Assembly: GCF_051380875.1 (NCBI RefSeq)
Contig: NZ_JBNYXW010000022.1
Span: forward strand, 40,310-104,309
Reading direction: 5' to 3'
Origin: Janthinobacterium sp051380875
Lineage (GTDB): Bacteria; Pseudomonadota; Gammaproteobacteria; Burkholderiales; Burkholderiaceae_D
Length of the DNA: 64,000 nt
The notes under the pieces were generated by a model. It was not told where the DNA came from, ran no database searches, and saw nothing but the letters and a program-made list of their open reading frames with translations. Each line of letters opens with the position of its first letter. Positions within the stretch are counted from its first letter, which is position 1. This document shows, in pieces, positions 25,459 through 32,346 of the stretch. A program made the position numbers and the translations under genes.

Positions 25459-26618
25459 AGCTCGTCAAGCAACAGATGCCCACGGGCGAACTGACCCTCA
25501 AGGTGGACGAGGCGCGCTTTCCGCTGGACTCGCTGATCGGCTTTGCCGCGCGCGCCAACGCCAAGCGCGGTTTTCTTTTCCTCTCCAAGGTACTGGGCAA
25601 GCACTGGCCCGTCACGCCGCGCGCCATGGAAGCCATCCACGATGACCTGGCGGCGCAAATTCCGCCCAGCCTGCCCGGCCCCGTGGTCTTCATCGCCATG
25701 GCCGAAACGGCCGTCGGCCTGGGCCAGGGCGTGTTCGAAGCCTGGCTGCGCGCCAATCCTGGCTATTCCTGCAAGGCGCTGTTCCTGCACAGTTCGCGCT
25801 ACCGCGTCGGCACGGTGCCCTTCTTCGAATTCGAAGAGTCGCACAGCCATGCGCCGCGCCAGTTCCTGCATTTATCGGACGCGGCCAGCGCCTTCTTTTC
25901 GACGGCGCGCAGCCTGGTGCTGATCGACGACGAAGCGTCGACCGGCAATACCTTCGGCAACCTGGTGCAAGTGTGCCGCGCGCGCTATCCGCAGCTGGAA
26001 AAGCTGCACCTGGGCGTCATCACCAATTTCATGGGCAAGGCCGCCAACGCGGGCCTCACGCAGCGTTTCGGCCTGCCCACCAGCATCGGCGCGGCGCTTT
26101 CCGGCCACTACGAATTCCAGGCCAGTGATGCACCGGCTCCGGTGGCCGGCAGCGCGCAGCGCTTCGAGGCCAACGAGGAACGCGGCGCCAGCCCAGCGTT
26201 CGGGCGCATCGGCGTAGGCCGCGCCTTGACGCCACCGCAGGGCCTGGCAGTGCAGCTGGCGCAGGAAATCGCCACCGGCGACTCCGTGCTGGTGCTGGGC
26301 ACGGGCGAATTCATGCACCCGTCGTTCCTGCTGGCGCGCGAACTGGAAACGCTGGGCAAGAGCGTGGTGGTGCAGTCCACCACGCGCTCGCCGATTCTGT
26401 CGTGGGGCTCCGTCGGCCATATCGTCTCCTGCGACGACAATTACGGCGAAGGCATCGCCAACTATTTGTACAACGTGGCGCCTGGCCAGTACCAGCACGT
26501 ATTTATCTGCCATGAAACCCCGGCCAGCCCGGCCCTCATGCAACTCGCCGGCCAGTTGAACGGCCGCCTGTTCCACTTTCAGTCAGAGACCAAAATTGAA
26601 GAAATTCCTGTTTGTTGA
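25455..26618 (+). CDS. Phosphoribosyltransferase with C-terminal TRSP domain (ter cluster)
   Basis: The N-terminal half of this 387-residue protein is a type-I phosphoribosyltransferase with a classic PRPP loop, SLVLIDDEASTGNTFGNLVQ, near residues 150-169. The C-terminal half is the TRSP domain, whose name-giving motif is present as QSTTRSPILSWG near residue 305. Comparative work on ter loci predicts that this enzyme attaches or removes a ribose-phosphate in synthesis of a nucleoside-like compound. The gene overlaps its upstream neighbour by four bases and its downstream neighbour by 23. Confidence 0.88.
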   Translation: MKLVKQQMPTGELTLKVDEARFPLDSLIGFAARANAKRGFLFLSKVLGKHWPVTPRAMEAIHDDLAAQIPPSLPGPVVFIAMAETAVGLGQGVFEAWLRANPGYSCKALFLHSSRYRVGTVPFFEFEESHSHAPRQFLHLSDAASAFFSTARSLVLIDDEASTGNTFGNLVQVCRARYPQLEKLHLGVITNFMGKAANAGLTQRFGLPTSIGAALSGHYEFQASDAPAPVAGSAQRFEANEERGASPAFGRIGVGRALTPPQGLAVQLAQEIATGDSVLVLGTGEFMHPSFLLARELETLGKSVVVQSTTRSPILSWGSVGHIVSCDDNYGEGIANYLYNVAPGQYQHVFICHETPASPALMQLAGQLNGRLFHFQSETKIEEIPVC

Positions 26619-27348
26619 CCTGGACGACACACTGTTCCAGACCCCGAAAAAATGCCCCGGCGAGACCGATCTGCAGCCGGCTGCCTATTTGAAAAATGGC
26701 GAAGCCTGCTCATATACGACGGCGCGCCAGCGCGCCTTCTTTGACTTTGCGCAAAGCGGCATGACCCTGATTCCCGCCACGGCGAGAAATGGCGACGCGT
26801 TTCGCCGCGTCGACCTGCCATTTACCAGCTACAGCGTGCTCGATTACGGCGGCATCGTGCTGCAGCCGGGCGGCGCGCTCGACGCGGGCTGGCTGGCGCT
26901 GATGCAAAGCGACATGCAGACGGCGCTGCCCGGTCTGCAGGACGCCATGCGCATCATCGACGATTTCCAGCTCAAGGCAGGCATGCCCTCGCGTGCGCGC
27001 CTGATCGAGGATTACAACACGCCGTTCTACATCGTCGTCAAGGACCATGAAGCGCGCGGCGAACGCCTGGCCGACATCGAAGAGCAAGTGCTGCAGCAGT
27101 GGATCGCGACAGAAGGCGCCGACTACTTCATCCACCGCAACGGCAACAACCTGGCCGTGCTGCCAAAAACGCTGAACAAGGCGCGTGCGGTGGCTTATCT
27201 GCGCGCGGAGCTGGAAGCCGAACATGGCCCCATCCTGAGCTTCGGCATGGGCGACAGCCGTTCGGATGCGCGCTTCATGGCCGCCTGCGACTACGCCATC
27301 ATCCCCAACGGCACCCAGCTGGCGGCCCTCACCGTGGCGGCGCTATGA
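26596..27348 (+). CDS. HAD-superfamily phosphatase (ter cluster)
   Basis: This 250-residue HAD hydrolase has motif I FVDLDDTLF at residues 6-14, motif II as ATARNGDAFR, a conserved Lys in KTLNKARAV and motif III/IV as GMGDSRSDARFM. It probably dephosphorylates an intermediate of the ter metabolite pathway. The start is a TTG placed inside the previous gene; the HAD motif begins only five residues later, so a later start is not possible. It ends in ATGA with the next gene. The 23-base overlap implies coupled translation. Confidence 0.88.
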   Translation: MKKFLFVDLDDTLFQTPKKCPGETDLQPAAYLKNGEACSYTTARQRAFFDFAQSGMTLIPATARNGDAFRRVDLPFTSYSVLDYGGIVLQPGGALDAGWLALMQSDMQTALPGLQDAMRIIDDFQLKAGMPSRARLIEDYNTPFYIVVKDHEARGERLADIEEQVLQQWIATEGADYFIHRNGNNLAVLPKTLNKARAVAYLRAELEAEHGPILSFGMGDSRSDARFMAACDYAIIPNGTQLAALTVAAL

Positions 27349-28460
27349 ATGCACAGGTTCAGGGCACGCAGCATTTCAGCGGCAGCTACCGTCAGGAAGA
27401 CGTCGAGGTCCTCCTCACGCCGATGGCGCTCGAACCGATCCGCGACCTGGCCGAAAAGGAACGTTTGATCCAGTCAGGCCTGCGCCACTACAGCGAGATG
27501 CTGTCGCCCGAGTCCCTGCCCTCGCCTGCCTACCTGGCGCTGTTCCAGAGTGCGTTTGCCGCCAACCGCCTGCAAATGGCGCGCGACTGCCTGCGCCTGG
27601 CCGCCCTGATCGCGGCGCGCCGCGCGGGGCCCATCACCCTGGTCTCGCTGGCGCGCGCCGGCACGCCCGTGGGCGTCATCCTGGGGCATTTGCTGCGCCA
27701 GGTCTTCCAGCGCGCATGCAGCCATTACTCCGTCTCCATCATCCGCGACCGCGGCATCGACGCCAATGCCCTCAAACATATCCTGGCGCAGGACCACGCG
27801 GCTGACTCCATCGTCTTCGTCGATGGCTGGACCGGCAAGGGCGTGATTTCGCGCGAACTGCGCCAGACGGTCAATGATTACAATGCCGCGCATGGCATGG
27901 CCATTGACGGCGGCCTGTTCGTGCTGTCCGACCTGGCCGGCACGGCCGCCTGCGCCGCCTCATCGAGCGACTACCTGATCCCATCGAGCATTTTGAATGC
28001 CACCGTGTCAGGCCTGGTCAGCCGCTCCGTGCTCAACGATGCCATCGGCCCCGACGATTTCCATGGCTGCGTGTACTACGCGCAGTTCGAGGCGCACGAC
28101 CAGTCGCGCGATTTCGCCGACGGCCTGGTGGCTGACGCCATGGCGATCGCCGCCAGCAGCGGCATTCCGCTGGCCGAAGCAACCGATGCGCCGGCGATGG
28201 CGGCCCGTTCGCAAGCCTATATGGCCCAGGCACAGCAGGAATACGGCATCAGCGACATCAACCTGATCAAACCGGGCATCGGCGAGGCAACGCGCGTGCT
28301 GCTGCGCCGCGTTCCCGAGCGCCTGATCGTGCGCGACACGAATGCACCGGACGTGGCACATTTGCTGCTTCTAGCGCAGGAAAAAGCCATACCCGTCACC
28401 GTAGAACCGGCGCTGCCCTATCAGGCGGTCGCCCTCATCAGGAGCGCAGTCGATGGATAA
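27345..28460 (+). CDS. StiP-type phosphoribosyltransferase with C-terminal PELOTA domain (ter cluster)
   Basis: This 371-residue protein has an N-terminal StiP/PRTase region (about 20-250) in which the PRPP loop is altered to SIVFVDGWTGKGVISREL near residue 155. That divergence separates it from ordinary salvage enzymes. The last 65 residues (INLIKPGIGEATRVLLRRVP ... QEKAIPVTVEPALPYQAV) match the PELOTA-type predicted RNA-binding domain of ter loci. The fusion suggests that the substrate or product is linked to RNA or a nucleotide. Databases sometimes call the family 'cysteine protease StiP', which the sequence does not support. Confidence 0.87.
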   Translation: MNAQVQGTQHFSGSYRQEDVEVLLTPMALEPIRDLAEKERLIQSGLRHYSEMLSPESLPSPAYLALFQSAFAANRLQMARDCLRLAALIAARRAGPITLVSLARAGTPVGVILGHLLRQVFQRACSHYSVSIIRDRGIDANALKHILAQDHAADSIVFVDGWTGKGVISRELRQTVNDYNAAHGMAIDGGLFVLSDLAGTAACAASSSDYLIPSSILNATVSGLVSRSVLNDAIGPDDFHGCVYYAQFEAHDQSRDFADGLVADAMAIAASSGIPLAEATDAPAMAARSQAYMAQAQQEYGISDINLIKPGIGEATRVLLRRVPERLIVRDTNAPDVAHLLLLAQEKAIPVTVEPALPYQAVALIRSAVDG

Positions 28461-29439
28461 CAACGCCCTACATCCGCAAAGTGAACACAAGGCGGCGCTG
28501 GGCGCCTCCATGTATGTGCCGACCACGCACAAGGACTTGCTGGCCATTGCCAATGGCGACAAATTGAGCCATTTGCGTTCGGTGATTCTGTGCACCGAAG
28601 ACGCCATCGCCGAACGCGATCTTAGTTACGCGCTGTTCAACCTGTCGCTGACGCTGCAAAACATGTGCGACGCGTCGGACACTTTGCGCTTCGTGCGCGT
28701 GCGCAATGTCGAGGTGCTGGCGCGCGTGCTGGGCATGCCGGGCGCCGACAAATTGAGTGGCTTCGTGCTGCCCAAGTCCACGCGCCACAATTTTTTCGCC
28801 TACTTCGAACTGGTGCGCCATACGCATCATTTGCTGATGCCGACGCTGGAAACGGCGGAAGTGTTCGACGATGAGGAAATGAAGCAGTTCCGCCTCGCCC
28901 TGTCCGCGCCGGAAGTGCGGCGCCGCATCCTGGCACTGCGCATCGGCGGCAACGATTTGCTGGCGTTGCTGGGCTTGCGCCGCCCCACCAGCGGCACCAT
29001 CTATCAGACGCCGCTGGGCCAGGTCATCGGCCGCCTGGTGACGATCTTCAAGCCGCACGGCTTCCAGCTGACGGCGCCCGTCTTCGAGCACCTGTCGCAG
29101 GGCAGCTGGCTGGACGCCGAAGTGGCGCAGGACATGGCGCACGGCATGATCGCCAAGACCGCCATCCACCCGGATCAGGTGCCGCAGATCGAGCGCCACT
29201 ACCAGGTGGCGCAGTCGGATATCGAACTGGCGCTGCGCATCATCGACCCGGACAGCCCGGCCGTGTTCCGCATGCAGGAATCGATGTGCGAAGTGGCGAC
29301 CCACTCAAGCTGGGCGCTGCGCATCATCGAGCAGGCGCGCCTGTTCGGCATCCGCCATGCCGGCGACGGCACCACGGCATCCAATTCAAATCACGCATTG
29401 ATTAAATCCACCAGCGACGAAGGGACGGCACGACCATGA
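28453..29439 (+). CDS. HpcH/HpaI-like C-C bond lyase (ter cluster)
   Basis: This 328-residue TIM-barrel protein is related to citrate lyase beta subunit/HpcH aldolases. It opens with SMYVPTTHKDLLAIANG and contains RSVILCTEDAIAERDL, RFVRVRNVEV, GFVLPKSTRHNFFAYFEL and LMPTLETAEVFDDEEM, with a RIGGNDLLALLGLRR barrel strand. It corresponds to the C-C bond lyase class of ter biosynthetic sets. It would cleave or form a carbon-carbon bond in the metabolite. It overlaps both neighbours (8 and 4 bases). Confidence 0.86.
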   Translation: MDNNALHPQSEHKAALGASMYVPTTHKDLLAIANGDKLSHLRSVILCTEDAIAERDLSYALFNLSLTLQNMCDASDTLRFVRVRNVEVLARVLGMPGADKLSGFVLPKSTRHNFFAYFELVRHTHHLLMPTLETAEVFDDEEMKQFRLALSAPEVRRRILALRIGGNDLLALLGLRRPTSGTIYQTPLGQVIGRLVTIFKPHGFQLTAPVFEHLSQGSWLDAEVAQDMAHGMIAKTAIHPDQVPQIERHYQVAQSDIELALRIIDPDSPAVFRMQESMCEVATHSSWALRIIEQARLFGIRHAGDGTTASNSNHALIKSTSDEGTARP

Positions 29440-30692
29440 CCAATTTCACACGCGGACAAAAAGGCAAACTGGCTGACCTGGGCTTGAATGGTCCCTTTGC
29501 CGTCACTCTCGATATCGCATCGGGCTCGATGGAAGTAGACGTCAGCTGCTTCGGCGTCGATGCCGCCGGCAAGCTGTCGGACGACCGCTACATGGTGTTC
29601 TTCAACCAGAAAAGCGCGCCGGACAACGCCATCACGGTGGACTTGAACGGCCCCCGTTCGGTCTTCCAGGTGGATCTTTCCCGCCTGCCCGCCTCGATCG
29701 ACAAACTGGTATTTACGGCGGCGACGGAGCAAGGCAGCATGCGCGCGCTGGGGGCGTCAAACATGGCGCTGGGCCAGGCGGCCACGTTTGCCTTTTCAGG
29801 CGCCGACTTCCAGGATGAAAAAGCCGTCATCATCGGCGAGCTGTATCGCCGCGACGGCAGTTGGCGCTTCGGCGCCGTGGGCCAGGGCTTTGCCGGCGGC
29901 CTGGCAGCGCTGTTGACGCACTTTGGCGGCAGCGAGGCTGGCGCATCTTCACCGGCGCCGGCACCGACGCAGGCCCCTGCTGCCGTGCCCACGCCGGCGG
30001 CGCCGCCAGCGGCGAAAAAGATCTCGCTGTCGAAGATCCGCCTGGAAAAGCGCGGCGACAAGATCTCGCTCGACAAGCGCGACAGCGGTGGCTATGGCCG
30101 CATCCGTGTCAACCTGAACTGGAACCAGAACGCCGCGCAAGGCCAGGCACCTGCCTCGAAGCTCGACACGGGCTTCCTCGGCAAACTGTTCAACAAGCCG
30201 GCCAGCCGTTCGGGCGGCATCGACCTCGATATCGGCTGCCTGTTCGAAATGGGCAATGGGACAAAAAGTGCGGTACAGGCGCTGGGCAACAGCTGGGGCG
30301 CGTATGACAAGCCGCCCTACATCCATCTGGAAGGCGACGACCGCACGGGCAGCGTCAGCAGCGGCGAAAACATCTTCATCAACGGTACCCACTTCGACCA
30401 GATCAAGCGCGTGCTGGTGTATGCCTTCATCTACGAAGGCGTGCCGAATTGGGCCGCCACCGATGGCATGGTGACGATCGAAATTCCCGGCCAGCCTACC
30501 GTCGAAGTACGCCTCGATACAGACAGCCAGCACGCCATGTGCGCCATCGCCATGCTGGAAAACCACGGCGGCAACCTGCAGGTGACAAAATTGGTGGAAT
30601 ACTTCGGTGGCCAAGGTAAAATCACGGCGCACCAGGCCATGGACGAACGATACAACTTTGGCCTCAATTGGAAAGCCGGCCGCAAGGACTGA
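29436..30692 (+). CDS. TerA-like protein with two TerD-type domains
   Basis: This 418-residue protein has a first TerD-like domain (about 1-165, ending GSWRFGAVGQGFAGGLAALL). A Pro/Ala linker follows (about 170-195), then the TerA-type segment KISLSKIRLEKRGDKISLDK and a second domain (about 215-410; VNLNWNQNA, IDLDIGCLFEMGNGTKSAVQ, LEGDDRTGSVSSGENIFING). The acidic calcium-site pattern is clear in the second domain and partly lost in the first. It ties the biosynthetic genes to Ter proteins. It closes the overlap-linked operon. Confidence 0.86.
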   Translation: MTNFTRGQKGKLADLGLNGPFAVTLDIASGSMEVDVSCFGVDAAGKLSDDRYMVFFNQKSAPDNAITVDLNGPRSVFQVDLSRLPASIDKLVFTAATEQGSMRALGASNMALGQAATFAFSGADFQDEKAVIIGELYRRDGSWRFGAVGQGFAGGLAALLTHFGGSEAGASSPAPAPTQAPAAVPTPAAPPAAKKISLSKIRLEKRGDKISLDKRDSGGYGRIRVNLNWNQNAAQGQAPASKLDTGFLGKLFNKPASRSGGIDLDIGCLFEMGNGTKSAVQALGNSWGAYDKPPYIHLEGDDRTGSVSSGENIFINGTHFDQIKRVLVYAFIYEGVPNWAATDGMVTIEIPGQPTVEVRLDTDSQHAMCAIAMLENHGGNLQVTKLVEYFGGQGKITAHQAMDERYNFGLNWKAGRKD

Positions 30693-30715
30693 TTCTTTAA
30701 CCTGATAACCCTACC

Positions 30716-31090
30716 ATGACCCCTACGACCAAAAAAGTCACCTTCGCCTTCGTCATCTTCCTCGTGGCCGGCTTCCTGCTGCTCGCTGCCTATGCCTGGA
30801 CGACCCTCAGCTTCTCGTACTCGGAAGGCGAACGGGCGGGCTACCTGCAAAAGTTCTCCAAACGGGGCTGGATTTGCAAGACTTGGGAAGGTGAACTGCT
30901 GCTGACGGCGCTGCCGGGCACCATCCCGGAAAAATTCCAGTTCAGCGTGCGCGATGAAGACGTGGCCAAGCAGCTGACGGCGGCATCCGGCAAGCGCATC
31001 CTCGTCACCTACAGCCAGCACAAGGGCGTGCCGTCACAATGCTTCGGCGAGACGGAATACTATGCCAGCAAGGTCGTGCTGAGCCAGTAA
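30716..31090 (+). CDS. Small membrane-anchored protein downstream of the ter operon
   Basis: This 124-residue protein has one N-terminal transmembrane helix (about 8-30). The outward domain contains YSEGERAGYLQKFSKRGWIC and CKTWEGELLLTALPG, plus a second Cys near residue 109 (VPSQCFGETEYY), so a disulfide is possible. Homologues are seen in Oxalobacteraceae and are sometimes mislabelled as a dehydrogenase; no catalytic motif is visible. It lies 23 bases after the TerA-like gene, so it is probably in the same transcript. Function unknown. Confidence 0.72.
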   Translation: MTPTTKKVTFAFVIFLVAGFLLLAAYAWTTLSFSYSEGERAGYLQKFSKRGWICKTWEGELLLTALPGTIPEKFQFSVRDEDVAKQLTAASGKRILVTYSQHKGVPSQCFGETEYYASKVVLSQ

Positions 31091-31109
31091 CACAGCAGTC
31101 CAGCAGTCC

Positions 31110-31140
31110 GGCGCCGGCCAGCCATTCTCGTGCCGGCGCC
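31110..31140 (+). terminator. Hairpin ending the ter transcript
   Basis: A nine-base-pair perfect stem GGCGCCGGC/GCCGGCGCC is followed by a C/T-rich tract without a clean T-run, 19 bases after the membrane protein stop. A weak terminator is likely. Confidence 0.55.
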
Positions 31141-31352
31141 CCCTTCCCCTGTCTTCCGCAATAATTTCTTTCCAGCAATAACCTTCAGCAATAAATTGCT
31201 CGCGCGCCTCACACATTCTCACTTTCTTATACACTCGTCATTAGTTCTGACTGAGAAGTTTTACGCATGCAGTCAAGGTGCGTGATTATTGCGCTAGTGC
31301 AAGACGCTCAGCCAGCCGACCTTCAGCATGTATCACCATCACTGGAAACACC

Positions 31353-32306
31353 ATGCGCCTACGCCTTGCCGCCCTGACCCTGCTGGCCGCCACACTTCCC
31401 TTGTCCGCCCAGGCACAGGATCTGTCGGGCATGGCCGGCGCCCTGAAAGTCAACGCTAGCAATGAGCGCACCTTTGTCGCCGCCATCAGCTACACGCAGC
31501 CGGTGGGCAATTACAATGCCATGAGTTTGTCGTACATCAATGAAGGGCACCCGGAAGACCATCACCGCGACGGCATGGCCGGCCAAGTCTGGCTGCGCAC
31601 CAAAAACGTGGAGCAGGGCCTGATGCTCGGCGCCGGCGTGGGCCGCTACTTTTTCTTCGACACGGCCAAGACCGACGACGCTCCCCACAATTTTGACAAT
31701 GACCACGGCTGGGGCTCCATCTTCAGCCTGCAGGCGCGCTGGCAATTCGACAACCGCTGGTATGCGCAAGCGCAAGTGAACCGCATCTTGCCCAATGGCA
31801 AGGACGCCACCACGCATCTGCTGGTCGGTGCGGGCTACCGCTACGACGGCGTGCCGGGCGCCAAGCTGCACTTGCAGAACTGGGCGCACGACGACACTTT
31901 CACCATGTCGACGGGCCAGACCATCATCAACAGCTTCCGCTCGGAGACTTCGCGCCCGTTCACCCTGGAATATCGGCGCGCGGCGGGAAAATATGTGGAC
32001 TGGACCGCCACCGTCGTCGACGAAGGCAGCACCGACCTGGCGCACCGGCGCGGCGCTGCCGCTCAGCTATGGCTGGTCCGTTCGCTCAATGAAAAGGTGG
32101 AATTCGGCATGGGCGCCGGCCCTTACCTTGCCTGGGATGGGCGCGACATACAGGGCCACGGTACGCGCCTGACAGGCCTGTTGTCGGCCGCCAGCCGCTA
32201 CCACTTCAACCGCCGCTGGGTGGCGCAAGTGGCGTGGAACCGCGTCATCACGGATTATCACCGCGATGCCGATGTGATACTGGTGGGGGTGGGACGGAAG
32301 TTTTGA
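31353..32306 (+). CDS. Predicted outer-membrane beta-barrel protein
   Basis: This 317-residue protein has a signal peptide (LAATLPLSAQA-QD). Alternating amphipathic strands run throughout (VAAISYTQPVGNYNAMSLSY, GLMLGAGVGRYFFFD, FTLEYRRAAGKYVDWTATVV), ending in the OMP-type aromatic C-terminus VGVGRKF. It is likely a 12- to 16-strand barrel. Conserved catalytic motifs of PagL or PagP were looked for and not found. The upstream longer frame was rejected because it lacks a signal sequence. It is separately promoted from the ter operon, with AT-rich DNA at 31195-31260. Confidence 0.7.
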   Translation: MRLRLAALTLLAATLPLSAQAQDLSGMAGALKVNASNERTFVAAISYTQPVGNYNAMSLSYINEGHPEDHHRDGMAGQVWLRTKNVEQGLMLGAGVGRYFFFDTAKTDDAPHNFDNDHGWGSIFSLQARWQFDNRWYAQAQVNRILPNGKDATTHLLVGAGYRYDGVPGAKLHLQNWAHDDTFTMSTGQTIINSFRSETSRPFTLEYRRAAGKYVDWTATVVDEGSTDLAHRRGAAAQLWLVRSLNEKVEFGMGAGPYLAWDGRDIQGHGTRLTGLLSAASRYHFNRRWVAQVAWNRVITDYHRDADVILVGVGRKF

Positions 32307-32309
32307 TGG

Positions 32310-32340
32310 CTTGGGTCAGTCCCGGCGGGACTGACCCAAG
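32310..32340. terminator. Long perfect hairpin between convergent genes
   Basis: CTTGGGTCAGTCCC and its exact complement, 14 base pairs, enclose a GGC loop. It sits four bases after the barrel gene stop and six bases before the end of the convergent coiled-coil gene. With no T-run on either side, it may be a Rho-assisted or protective hairpin for both messages. Confidence 0.65.
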
Positions 32341-32346
32341 AGCGGA

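Noticed and set aside
25455..27348. PRTase and HAD genes read as a frameshifted single gene
   Set aside because: Both frames are intact with separate family motifs and a normal start and stop, so the overlap is real rather than a sequencing error.
27345..28460. Annotation of the StiP-like gene as a cysteine protease
   Set aside because: No Cys-His-Asp catalytic pattern is visible; the sequence fits a divergent phosphoribosyltransferase plus a PELOTA tail.
31353..32306. Assignment of the outer-membrane barrel as PagL lipid-A deacylase
   Set aside because: The His-Ser catalytic motif near the C-terminus was looked for and not found, and the protein is much longer than PagL.
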